In this document: piece after piece, positions 35,167-44,053 of the stretch | How the letters are laid out: each line of letters starts with the position of its first letter | Numbering within the stretch: position 1 is the stretch's first letter | Assembly (NCBI RefSeq): GCF_007997225.1 | Contig: NZ_VORM01000032.1 | Coordinates: 1-49,142 of the forward strand | Length of the DNA stretch: 49,142 bases | Direction: 5' to 3' | Source of the DNA: Subsaximicrobium wynnwilliamsii | GTDB lineage: Bacteria; Bacteroidota; Bacteroidia; Flavobacteriales; Flavobacteriaceae | Notes under the pieces: model-generated | Seen by the model: the letters and a program-made list of their open reading frames with translations, nothing else | What the model was told of the DNA's origin: nothing | The model's database searches: none | Translations under genes and position numbers: made by a program

Positions 35167-36425
35167 AAAACGTTTTAATCATATATCCTCATTGGCACCC
35201 AGCAAATTTAGCAGGAGTTCATAGGCCACGATTGATAGGTAATTTTTTGCCTGAATTTGGTTGGCATCCTATAATTCTTACGGTTAAAGAAGCGTTTTTT
35301 GAGGAAACACCAGATATTGATTTTAAAAAGACATTTAGAGATCATTTTGAAGTGCATCGCGTTAATGCTGCGCCATTAAGCAAATTCAGGGTGATAGGTG
35401 ATATTGGAATTCGTTCGTTCTGGCAACTCTATCAAGGGGCAAAAAAGATTATTACTGAAAAAGAAATCGATTTTATTTGGATTCCTGTGCCTTCTTATTA
35501 TCCGGCCTTACTAGGGAGATTGCTTTATTCAAAATACAAAATTCCTTATGGGATTGATTATATCGATCCTTGGGTAAGGGATATGAAAAATTATCCAAGT
35601 TCTGGGATAAGACAGCGTTTGGCGTTAGCAATTGCGAAATTTTTAGAGCCTATAGCTGTTAAGAAAGCAAGTTTAATTAGTGGTGTCGCCAAAGCTTATT
35701 ACCAAGACGTGCTGAACCGAAATGACCGCGATGGAGAAAAAATTGATGTGGCAATGCCTTACGGTTTTGATCCTAAGGATCATGAAATTGAACTAGATAT
35801 TGAAACTCCATGGAGCGGAGAAAGAGAGATCATACCGTATATTTATGCTGGCGCATTTTTGCCAAATTCGGTATCCTTTTTCCATAAGTTTTTTGCAGCT
35901 ATAAAAAAATTTAGAGATCGTGATAAGTGGAATTCTAAGATAAAACTTTATTTTATTGGTACAGGCTTGTATCCAGGCACTACTATTCAAGAAATTGCTA
36001 ATGGTTATGGACTTAAGGACGTAGTCGTTGAAAAGAAAGAGCGTTTGCCATTTTTAAATATTCTCTATTTTTTAAGTCAGGCAAAAGGTGTTTTGGCCAT
36101 TGGAAGTCCTTCGCCGCATTATACTGCATCAAAAATTTTTCAATCTGTTTTAAGTAAACGACCTGTATTTGCTTTTTTTCATGAAAAAAGTACTGTTGTT
36201 GGGATCCTAAACGAAGCTAATGCCGATCAATTTTTGATGACTTATAGCGAAAATGATTCTGAAACAGATTTGGATGTACGACTAGAGACAATATTAGAGA
36301 ACTATTTCCTGAAAGATGTTGATTGGCAAGTAAATTTAGAAGCATTAAATAAGTATAGTGCAAAAGCTTCAGCACAGGTTTTAGTTGAGGGATTTAATAA
36401 AGTTTTGAAGAATAATAATGCATAA
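35163..36425 (+). CDS. GT-B glycosyltransferase (family 4-like)
   Basis: 420 residues. KNVLIIYPHWHPANLAGVHR at the start, IPYGIDYIDPWVRDMK at the interface and a C-terminal domain with IPYIYAGAFLPNSVSFFHK and IGSPSPHYTASKIFQSVL. It resembles the protein encoded at 30257 in layout. It overlaps the previous gene by 4 and the next by 8 bases. Confidence 0.78.
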   Translation: MKNVLIIYPHWHPANLAGVHRPRLIGNFLPEFGWHPIILTVKEAFFEETPDIDFKKTFRDHFEVHRVNAAPLSKFRVIGDIGIRSFWQLYQGAKKIITEKEIDFIWIPVPSYYPALLGRLLYSKYKIPYGIDYIDPWVRDMKNYPSSGIRQRLALAIAKFLEPIAVKKASLISGVAKAYYQDVLNRNDRDGEKIDVAMPYGFDPKDHEIELDIETPWSGEREIIPYIYAGAFLPNSVSFFHKFFAAIKKFRDRDKWNSKIKLYFIGTGLYPGTTIQEIANGYGLKDVVVEKKERLPFLNILYFLSQAKGVLAIGSPSPHYTASKIFQSVLSKRPVFAFFHEKSTVVGILNEANADQFLMTYSENDSETDLDVRLETILENYFLKDVDWQVNLEALNKYSAKASAQVLVEGFNKVLKNNNA

Positions 36426-37587
36426 AATACTCTTTTTACAATCCCATCCCATCCAATACCATTCGCCTCTGTACGATAAATTGGAGCAAAATGAATTGGT
36501 GGAATTTAAGATCTATTATTGCTCTGACTATGGATTGTCTCAAGATGGTAAACGCTTTCATCCAGAGTTTGGTGAATTGCCAAATTGGGATGTTGATTTA
36601 GTTAATGGACATACCTATGAGATTTTAAAAAATAGCGCTTTAAAAAAAGGTATTTTTAATGGTTTTTTTGGATTGATGAATTTTGGTATTTATGCTAAGT
36701 TAAAAAGTGATAGACCTGATGTTTTAGTAATCAATGGCTGGAACTATTTCACCATGATTTGGGCTGTTTTTTGTTGTAAATTTTTGAAAGTAAAAGTATA
36801 TGCTAGAGGCGATAATTCTATAGATGGAGATAAACAGCTGTCGAATTTGAAGCTTATCATGAAACATTTTTTATATGGGAAATTGCTGTTTCCCTTATTT
36901 ACTAAAATAGGTTATGTAGGTAAAAAAAATAAGGAGTTTTTTGAATCGTATGGAGTAAAATATGCAAAATTAATTAATCTTCCACATGCTATTGACAATG
37001 AGCGATTTATAAAATATTATGAGCGACATAGAAATAATAAAATAGAAATACGCCGTCAATTAGGAATATCAAGTGCGTTCAATGTTTTATTTATCGGAAG
37101 ACTTCATCAAGAGAAGCGAATTTTTGATTTAATTGAAGCTGTTGGGAAAATTCCTGAGAAAGTACAATTAACCATAATAGGTGATGGCAAATTGCAGGAT
37201 AAAGTAAGGCAAGCTTGTGAGGCTTATCCTAACCATACTTTTAATTTGATTGGATTTCAAAATCAAGAAGAATTATTAGAGTATTACATTACAGGCGATC
37301 TTATGGTGTTACCAAGTCAATTGGAAACTTGGGGGTTAGTTGTAAATGAGGCGATGAATTTTGATTTGCCTATTATTTTATCAGATACAGTGGGATGTGC
37401 GGAAGATTTATGTCAAGAGAAGAATGGATACATTTACAAAATGGGAGACGTAAATAGTTTAAGTTCACATATTGATTATCTAACTAAAAACTCTAACATT
37501 GCAAAAAAAATGGGAGTTAAGAGCGGGGAAATTGTAAAAGATTATTCCTATGAATCAATAATTAAAAATTTAATACAATCCTTATAA
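36418..37587 (+). CDS. Glycosyltransferase family 4/1
   Basis: 389 residues. QSHPIQYHSPLYDKLEQN at the start, then FNVLFIGRLHQEKRIFDLI and LVLPSQLETWGLVVNEAMN with the donor-binding Glu-x7-Glu-like arrangement, and LPIILSDTVGCAEDL. This is the best-conserved GT-B enzyme of the locus and a probable retaining enzyme. It overlaps the preceding gene by 8 bases and ends one base before the aminotransferase gene. Confidence 0.88.
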   Translation: MHKILFLQSHPIQYHSPLYDKLEQNELVEFKIYYCSDYGLSQDGKRFHPEFGELPNWDVDLVNGHTYEILKNSALKKGIFNGFFGLMNFGIYAKLKSDRPDVLVINGWNYFTMIWAVFCCKFLKVKVYARGDNSIDGDKQLSNLKLIMKHFLYGKLLFPLFTKIGYVGKKNKEFFESYGVKYAKLINLPHAIDNERFIKYYERHRNNKIEIRRQLGISSAFNVLFIGRLHQEKRIFDLIEAVGKIPEKVQLTIIGDGKLQDKVRQACEAYPNHTFNLIGFQNQEELLEYYITGDLMVLPSQLETWGLVVNEAMNFDLPIILSDTVGCAEDLCQEKNGYIYKMGDVNSLSSHIDYLTKNSNIAKKMGVKSGEIVKDYSYESIIKNLIQSL

Positions 37588-37588
37588 A

Positions 37589-38692
37589 ATGAATCAATTT
37601 ATACCAATATCGCAACCGTCTATTACTCAGAAAGAAATAGATTATGTTAATGACGCAGTAACTTCTACGTGGATTTCTAGTCTTGGCAAATATATTGATC
37701 GTTTTGAAGCCGAGTTTGCAGCTTTTTGCGGATCAAGATATGCCATTTGTGTATCAAATGGCACAGTTGCCATTCAGTTAGCTTTAACAGCTTATGGCAT
37801 AGGAGAGGGTGACGAGGTTATCATGCCGAATTTGTCGTTTATCGCAACTGCAAATGCAACTTTGCATTGTGGAGCCAAACCGGTATTTGCAGATATAGAC
37901 CCTAGTAATTTGTGTCTAGATCCTAATGCTATTGAAGCTTTGATTACGCCTAAAACGAAAGCGATCATGCCAGTGCATTTATATGGGCATCCAGCACAAA
38001 TGGATGCGATCCTAAAAATAGCTAATAAACATGGGCTTTGGGTCATAGAAGATGCAGCCGAAGCTCATGGCGCCACTGTCAACGGGAAGCGTGTTGGGTC
38101 GTGGGGCAATTGCGCTACTTTTAGTTTCTACGGAAACAAAAACCTGACCACTGGAGAAGGTGGGATGATTACCACCGATGATGAAGATTTTTATAACCGT
38201 TGTCGGCATTTGAGAGATCATGCCATGAGCAAGGAAAAGAGGTATTGGCATACAGCACCTGGTTTTAATTTTAGAATGACTAATATCCAGGCAGCGATAG
38301 GTTGTGCGCAACTGGAACGCGTTGCAGATTTTATGGCCAAACGTCAATTGATTTTTGATTGGTATAAAACATATTTAGGAGATTTTAAAGGCGTTAGCCT
38401 AAATAATACAGATGCTTGGGCTACAAATGCCTATTGGCTCATTTGTTTAGAAAATAAGAGCTGGAATTTAGAAAGCCGAGATGCATTTATGGTAGAGTTG
38501 AAGAAAAGAGGTGTAGACTCCAGGCCTTATTTTTATCCAATGTCGCAAATGCCTTACATAAACGAATTCCCAGATACTCCGGTTACGAATCAAATTTATC
38601 AACAAGGCATCAACCTGCCAACCTATTTTGATTTAAAAGAAGAACAAGTTAAGTTTATTTGTGAAATTTTGAGACAGTTGTTAGATGATTAA
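37589..38692 (+). CDS. DegT/DnrJ/EryC1 sugar aminotransferase (perosamine synthase-like)
   Basis: 367 residues. PLP-binding Lys184 in FSFYGNKNLTTGEGG, EDAAEAHG (154-161) contacting the cofactor, VSNGTVAIQLAL (55-66) and GFNFRMTNIQAAIG are all as in GDP-perosamine synthases and related 3- or 4-keto-sugar aminotransferases. It would aminate a nucleotide-linked keto sugar. The adjacent acyltransferase gene overlaps by 8 bases and may N-acylate the product. No dehydratase producing the keto sugar is seen in the window, so its substrate may come from elsewhere on the chromosome. Confidence 0.9.
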   Translation: MNQFIPISQPSITQKEIDYVNDAVTSTWISSLGKYIDRFEAEFAAFCGSRYAICVSNGTVAIQLALTAYGIGEGDEVIMPNLSFIATANATLHCGAKPVFADIDPSNLCLDPNAIEALITPKTKAIMPVHLYGHPAQMDAILKIANKHGLWVIEDAAEAHGATVNGKRVGSWGNCATFSFYGNKNLTTGEGGMITTDDEDFYNRCRHLRDHAMSKEKRYWHTAPGFNFRMTNIQAAIGCAQLERVADFMAKRQLIFDWYKTYLGDFKGVSLNNTDAWATNAYWLICLENKSWNLESRDAFMVELKKRGVDSRPYFYPMSQMPYINEFPDTPVTNQIYQQGINLPTYFDLKEEQVKFICEILRQLLDD

Positions 38693-39320
38693 GTTAGTAA
38701 AGCAACTTGTCGAATCATTTATCCGGAATATTGGTGGTGTGTTTGGTATTAAGTTGAGATATCTTTATTATAAACATCAGTTTAAAACTTGTGGGTCTAA
38801 AATAATTATAGAGCCAGGTGTATTTTTTGAAAATGCAGAATTTATGGTTTTCGGCAGTAACATTTGGATTGATAAAAATGTTATTCTGGTTGGAGGTGCT
38901 TTCAATTCAACAGGTAGAAATTTTTCTCAAAAGGGAAAAACTTTAGTCAAATGGGGAGAATTAAATATTTCAGATGGCGTGCATATTGCTCCTTTTACTT
39001 TAATACAAGCGCATGGTGGCGTGAAAATAGGTAAGAATGTTACAGTTGCATCAGGATCTAAAATCTACAGTTTATCCCATCATTATAAAAATCTGGAGAA
39101 CTTAAAGGATACAAAACGTTATTCATTTTCTTCCATGGCAAACTTAGAAGATCAATATATGATTATTGGCAATGTCATTGTTGGAGATTATGCTGCTATC
39201 GGTTTGAACTCAGTTATTCTGCCTGGATCCTATATTCCAAATGGTACATGGGTTAGCGTGATGAGCACTGTTAATAGTAGTGATCAGATGCTGTCAAATT
39301 CAGTATTTAAAAGTAATTAA
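38685..39320 (+). CDS. Left-handed beta-helix acyltransferase
   Basis: 211 residues. Hexapeptide repeats (VFFENAEFMVFGSNIWIDKN; VHIAPF; VKIGKNVTVASG) with a catalytic-type His-His in YSLSHHYKNL, then VIVGDYAAIGLNSVILPG. The C-terminal half of the helix is typical, but the usual closing GxPAK motif is replaced by GTWVSVMSTV. It is coupled to the aminotransferase gene by an 8-base overlap, suggesting N-acylation of the new amino group; this is inference from position. Confidence 0.78.
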   Translation: MIKLVKQLVESFIRNIGGVFGIKLRYLYYKHQFKTCGSKIIIEPGVFFENAEFMVFGSNIWIDKNVILVGGAFNSTGRNFSQKGKTLVKWGELNISDGVHIAPFTLIQAHGGVKIGKNVTVASGSKIYSLSHHYKNLENLKDTKRYSFSSMANLEDQYMIIGNVIVGDYAAIGLNSVILPGSYIPNGTWVSVMSTVNSSDQMLSNSVFKSN

Positions 39321-39325
39321 TTGAA

Positions 39326-40459
39326 ATGAAAAAAATACTTTATTTATCTCCAGGATGTTTTGATAAAGGAGGTATAAGTCGCTACAATCGTTATCAAATA
39401 AGAGCTATCCGTGAAATTTCAGGTAAAAATAATGTAAGAGTATATTCCTTATTGGGACCAAAAGCAGGAGATTTTGAAGAGCAATTTAAAGTGACATGGC
39501 ATGGTTGGGGAGCAACAACTCCAAGTAAGTTAGCGTTTACTTTAAAAGTATTATTTGCACTCCTATTTTGGAAACCAGATATTATTTGGTTAGGTCATAT
39601 CAACCTTACCGAAATATTAGTGCGTTTCAATTTATTTACCAAGGTTAAGAGTGTTTTAAATATCTATGGCTTAGAAGTCTGGAGTGGGTTGAGACCAAAT
39701 GTAGAGAGGGGTTTCAAAAAAGTAACTCACGTCATATCCGATTGTCATTTCACAGCCAAATATGCCGAAGATGAAGGATTTAGGCCAAGAGGCACAGTGG
39801 AAGTGATTTGGGATTGTGTGGATTTAGAAAAGTTTACAGCTGAAGGAGCAGCAGATAATAACTTTTATGAACATTATAAGCTGCCAAATCCTATTGAGCA
39901 TCCTTGGATATTGAGTCTAGGACGATTGTCTTTTACGGCCGCTCACAAGGGTTATGAGCGATTGATTGAAGTGTTCGCTAAGGTTGTTAAAGGAGATGCC
40001 AGGTCGGTATTGGTTTTTGCTGGTAAGGGAGATATGATTGATTTCTTGAAAAAGTTAGCGGAAAAGTATAATGTTTTGAATCGTGTCTATTTTTCTGGGA
40101 TGGTACATGAAGAGGATCTTCCTAAATTTTATAGAGCTTCAAGAGTTTTTAGCTTAGTTTCAGATCGAGGTAAAGGAAGAGGAGAAGGTATACCATTAAC
40201 GCCTTTAGAAGCCATGGCTTGTGGGTCCCCCATAATTGTGGGCAATCAAGATGGCTCGCAAGAGGCTATTTTTGAAAGCAAAAACGGTTACTGTATCTCA
40301 CCACATGATTTAGACGGTCATGCAAAAGCCATTAGTGCTATTTTGAATAACCAAGACGAGTTTGAGCACAAATCTAAATCGGCAATTACTATCGCTCATC
40401 AGTACTTTTCTTTCCAAGAATTCAAAAGTAAACATCAAACATTTTTGCTTAAGATTTAA
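39326..40459 (+). CDS. Glycosyltransferase family 4
   Basis: 377 residues. KKILYLSPGCFDKGGISRYN at the start, IWLGHINLTEILVRF, HVISDCHFTAKYAEDEGF, then ILSLGRLSFTAAHKGYERLI and a donor-binding segment GEGIPLTPLEAMACGSPIIV. A confident GT4 member, probably retaining. It begins 5 bases after the acyltransferase gene and precedes the polymerase gene by 8 bases. Confidence 0.9.
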   Translation: MKKILYLSPGCFDKGGISRYNRYQIRAIREISGKNNVRVYSLLGPKAGDFEEQFKVTWHGWGATTPSKLAFTLKVLFALLFWKPDIIWLGHINLTEILVRFNLFTKVKSVLNIYGLEVWSGLRPNVERGFKKVTHVISDCHFTAKYAEDEGFRPRGTVEVIWDCVDLEKFTAEGAADNNFYEHYKLPNPIEHPWILSLGRLSFTAAHKGYERLIEVFAKVVKGDARSVLVFAGKGDMIDFLKKLAEKYNVLNRVYFSGMVHEEDLPKFYRASRVFSLVSDRGKGRGEGIPLTPLEAMACGSPIIVGNQDGSQEAIFESKNGYCISPHDLDGHAKAISAILNNQDEFEHKSKSAITIAHQYFSFQEFKSKHQTFLLKI

Positions 40460-40467
40460 GCTTTTAT

Positions 40468-41757
40468 ATGACAGAAGCGCTATTAATAATTCTTTTCTTT
40501 TTTTTTCTGTATCGCTTGATAAAGAATATAGGCAAGTCCTTTCCTCTCTTTGATCTGGTTATCGTGCTTTATTTATTACAATATGGGATTGCACCGTTGT
40601 TGGAATATAACATTGATCCCTTAAACTCGATGTCTATAAGTAAGGAAGAATACATTAGCTTTGCCACGTTTTCTTGCTTAGCCTTTATCATAGGGTTGTT
40701 TTCAGTGAAAAATAAATTCAAAAAATTAGAGATTACGGTCTCCAGCGAATTAGCATCAAATCTAGGACGCGCTTTTCTACTTATTGCTCTATTTGGTAAT
40801 CTCGCAGTATTTTTTCTTCCATATTCGTTGAGGGCGATACTTACTTTTTTTGTGATCCTAAAGTCACCCGGCGTTTTTTGTTTGATATACTCAGATAAAA
40901 AATTAGATAAAATTATTATTGCGCTCATTTTTTTACAAACAGCCATCTCGTCCATACTAAATGCAATGCTAATTGAATTTATAGTATTTACGGTGTTTTT
41001 TGCAATGTTCTATAGTCTGAGATATGAGGTTTCAACCAAATTAAAATATACGATTATAGCTATTGGTATATTGTTTTTATCTGTTTATCAAGGGGTAAAA
41101 CAGGAATATAGGGAAAATACATGGGAGGAAGAAATAGGTTGGCAAGGTAAAGTAGCAATTCTCACTGATCTTATTTCGATAGATTCCTTTACGGCCGCGT
41201 TTGATTCTGATTTAGACAATAATGAATCCATAGTTCAAACTGTACATCGTCTCAATCAAGGTTGGCAAACGTCGATGGTCGTTAATCACGTTCCAAAATA
41301 TGTTGACTTTGAAAATGGAAGTGCTCTAAAAGATGACATTTTGTCGTCAATTATGCCTCGATTTTTAATGCCTAATAAGCGTGTCGTAAATGACTATGAA
41401 CGTTATAACCATTATACAGGATATATCTTAAATGATCAAACATCAATGTCTGTTGGCGTTATTGGTGATTTTTATTTAAACTTTGGCTTTAATGGGACTT
41501 TAGTTTCCATGTTTGTCTTTGGGTTTTTTATGGCTAAAGTATGTTTATGGTTTTATAAAAAATATATTGTAAAAAACCCTATAGATCTTGTGTGGCTTCC
41601 TTTTATTTTTAGCTATTTCATACGACCGGGCAACGAGTTTTATATGGTTTTAAATCATCTAATTAAAGCCTTTATAATTTTCTTTTTAGTACGTAAATTT
41701 TTATACCCGTACATCTATAAACGGTTAGCCCTTAAATCTTCGCGCCTTGCATCGTAA
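40468..41757 (+). CDS. Wzy-like polysaccharide polymerase, polytopic membrane protein
   Basis: 429 residues with about ten hydrophobic segments and a large polar stretch at about 215-310 (after YQGVKQEYRENTWEEE, with QGWQTSMVVNHVPK). It ends with two more membrane helices. This is the architecture of O-antigen/oligosaccharide-repeat polymerases, whose sequences are poorly conserved. Co-occurrence with an ABC exporter is unusual because that route normally makes the full chain in the cytosol. It could instead act as a ligase or on a second glycan. It overlaps the next gene by 11 bases. Confidence 0.72.
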   Translation: MTEALLIILFFFFLYRLIKNIGKSFPLFDLVIVLYLLQYGIAPLLEYNIDPLNSMSISKEEYISFATFSCLAFIIGLFSVKNKFKKLEITVSSELASNLGRAFLLIALFGNLAVFFLPYSLRAILTFFVILKSPGVFCLIYSDKKLDKIIIALIFLQTAISSILNAMLIEFIVFTVFFAMFYSLRYEVSTKLKYTIIAIGILFLSVYQGVKQEYRENTWEEEIGWQGKVAILTDLISIDSFTAAFDSDLDNNESIVQTVHRLNQGWQTSMVVNHVPKYVDFENGSALKDDILSSIMPRFLMPNKRVVNDYERYNHYTGYILNDQTSMSVGVIGDFYLNFGFNGTLVSMFVFGFFMAKVCLWFYKKYIVKNPIDLVWLPFIFSYFIRPGNEFYMVLNHLIKAFIIFFLVRKFLYPYIYKRLALKSSRLAS

Positions 41758-42889
41758 AAAAATTTTAATTACCATAGACTGGTTTCTCCCTGGCACGAAA
41801 TCTGGAGGCCCAGTACGTTCTTACGCTAATTTAATCGAACATCTCAATGAAGGGTTCGAGTTTTATATCGTCACCCGAAATACCGATTTTGGTTCAACCG
41901 AATCTTATGAAAGCATTACCCCAAATGTATGGACACGCTTTAATGCCTATACCCAGGTGTTTTATTGTTCAGCAGACTATCTAAGTAAAACGCATCTAAA
42001 AACACTTTTCGAAACCACCGAATTTGATTTCGCCTACATCAATGGCATCTACAGTTGGTATTTTTCCATTCTACCAGTAATGTTACTAAAAAAGAGCAAT
42101 AAGCCAATCATTGTCTCTGCAAGAGGGATGCTGAACCCACAAGCCTTTTCAGTAAAACCGTTCAAAAAGAAACTTTTCATTAACATTGCAAAAGGGTTCC
42201 GCTTCTATACAAAGATTCAATTTCACGCCACCAATACAGAGGAAGCGATTTATATTAAGCAAATCATCGGGAGTTCAACAAACGTAAAGGTGGCACCTAA
42301 CTTACCTAGAGCGGTAAACACATCAGCTAAGCCGAAAGTTTCAAAGCAGCATCCAGTCCGCTTCGTGAACTTGGCGCGGGTGTCTATAGAGAAAGGCACC
42401 TTGACCATGCTCAATGCCCTGAGGCATGTCAAAGCATCCTTGATTCTTGATCTATTCGGTCCCATCTATGATACTGCCTATTGGGAAAAATGTCAAACGG
42501 TGATCGCAGCATTGCCCGACAGCATTGAGGTTAATTACAAAGGCGTTCTGGATAGTGAAGAAGTGCCAGAGCTATTGCGTGGATATGATTTCTTTGTGCT
42601 GCTTTCAGAAGGCGAGAATTTTGGGCATGCCATTTTAGAAGCGCTGTCTGCGGGCATACCAGTTTTGATATCCGATCAGACTCCTTGGCGCAATTTGACG
42701 AGTCAATCGGTTGGCTGGGATCTCAATTTAAACGACGAAGAGACTATCATTCGCGCATTTGAGACCGCAATTACTATGAATGATGAGAATTACACAAAGT
42801 GGTCTCAAGCGGCATTTCATTACGCCAAGGAAGTTATCGAAAACCCTAAAGTACTGGAACAAAATAAAGCCTTATTTTTGAACGCTTAA
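41747..42889 (+). CDS. Glycosyltransferase family 4
   Basis: 380 residues, starting with TTG inside the polymerase gene. ILITIDWFLPGTKSGGPVRS at the start is the GT4 loop for sugar acceptors. NKPIIVSARGMLNPQAF, FVNLARVSIEKGTLTML and VLLSEGENFGHAILEALSAG (donor-binding Glu-x7-Glu) are all present. Codons are visibly richer in G/C than those of genes 24-41 kb, as in the next gene. A 169-base gap follows. Confidence 0.9.
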   Translation: MHRKKILITIDWFLPGTKSGGPVRSYANLIEHLNEGFEFYIVTRNTDFGSTESYESITPNVWTRFNAYTQVFYCSADYLSKTHLKTLFETTEFDFAYINGIYSWYFSILPVMLLKKSNKPIIVSARGMLNPQAFSVKPFKKKLFINIAKGFRFYTKIQFHATNTEEAIYIKQIIGSSTNVKVAPNLPRAVNTSAKPKVSKQHPVRFVNLARVSIEKGTLTMLNALRHVKASLILDLFGPIYDTAYWEKCQTVIAALPDSIEVNYKGVLDSEEVPELLRGYDFFVLLSEGENFGHAILEALSAGIPVLISDQTPWRNLTSQSVGWDLNLNDEETIIRAFETAITMNDENYTKWSQAAFHYAKEVIENPKVLEQNKALFLNA

Positions 42890-43058
42890 ACTAGCAGGAT
42901 GGACGGAAGACTTAAGACTTATGGACGAAGGACGTTTGACCTTCATTTTTTATAGAACCAATTGTAAAAGTGAAACATATTTATTCTTTCGTCCTAAGTC
43001 ATGCAGTCGTTCGTAATAGGACGTTCAACGGATACGCATTAAAAAACATAAAATAGAT
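42890..43058 (+). other. Intergenic gap before UDP-xylose synthase
   Basis: 169 bases with repetitive GGACGAAGGACG and CGTCCTAAG stretches that could pair, giving a loose stem. No gene and no clear promoter. Confidence 0.35.
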
Positions 43059-44000
43059 ATGAAACGCATATTAATTACAGGAGGCGCAGGATTTGTAGGC
43101 TCACATTTATGTGAACGCTTGCTCAATGAAGGGAATGAAGTCATTTGTTTGGACAACTACTTCACCGGGAGCAAGAAAAACATTGAGCATTTGATGGATA
43201 ACAAATATTTTGAGTTGGTGCGGCATGATGTCATCAATCCTTATATGATAGAGGTCGATGAGATCTATAATATGGCTTGTCCAGCTTCTCCAGTACATTA
43301 CCAATACAATCCCATAAAAACAATTAAGACTTCCGTCATGGGTGCCATTAATATGTTGGGTTTGGCAAAACGTGTCAATGCTAAAATATTACAGGCTTCT
43401 ACTAGTGAGGTCTATGGCGATCCCGCAGTGCACCCGCAACCTGAAACCTATTGGGGCAATGTGAACCCTATTGGTTTGCGTTCTTGTTATGATGAAGGCA
43501 AACGCTGTGCAGAAACCTTGTTTATGGATTACCACATTCAGAACGACGTCAAAATAAAGATCATCAGAATCTTTAATACCTACGGCCCAAACATGAATCC
43601 CCATGATGGCCGTGTGGTCTCTAATTTTATCGTGCAAGCATTAGAAGGCAAGGACATTACCATTTTTGGAGATGGCAACCAAACCCGAAGCTTTCAATAT
43701 GTAGATGATTTGGTCGAAGGCAGCATTAGAATGATGAACAGCAGAGATGGCTTTGTGGGCCCGGTAAATATTGGCAACCCTACCGAATTTACCATGCTGG
43801 AACTGGCTGAAAAGATTATCGAGTTAACCAATTCTAAATCCAAGTTGGTTTACATGCCATTACCACAAGACGACCCCTTACAACGTCAACCTGTAATAGA
43901 TTTAGCTAAAAAGGAACTCAATGGATGGGAGCCAAAAGTGCAATTGGATGAAGGCTTGAGGAAAACCATTACTTATTTTGACGAACTATTGCAAAATTGA
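43059..44000 (+). CDS. uxs: UDP-glucuronate decarboxylase (UDP-xylose synthase)
   Basis: 313 residues. [10 protein letters not shown] (8-17) binds NAD, Tyr144-xxx-Lys148 is the catalytic pair, and the signature regions [15 protein letters not shown] (71-85), [22 protein letters not shown] and [12 protein letters not shown] are those of UXS enzymes. It converts UDP-glucuronate made by Ugd into UDP-xylose, so xylose is predicted in the glycan. The length is typical for the bacterial soluble form. Confidence 0.95.
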   Translation: MKRILITGGAGFVGSHLCERLLNEGNEVICLDNYFTGSKKNIEHLMDNKYFELVRHDVINPYMIEVDEIYNMACPASPVHYQYNPIKTIKTSVMGAINMLGLAKRVNAKILQASTSEVYGDPAVHPQPETYWGNVNPIGLRSCYDEGKRCAETLFMDYHIQNDVKIKIIRIFNTYGPNMNPHDGRVVSNFIVQALEGKDITIFGDGNQTRSFQYVDDLVEGSIRMMNSRDGFVGPVNIGNPTEFTMLELAEKIIELTNSKSKLVYMPLPQDDPLQRQPVIDLAKKELNGWEPKVQLDEGLRKTITYFDELLQN

Positions 44001-44053
44001 TTTAATGAATTTTGAATTTCTAAAAGACATTTAAATTAGAATTACTAAAACCT

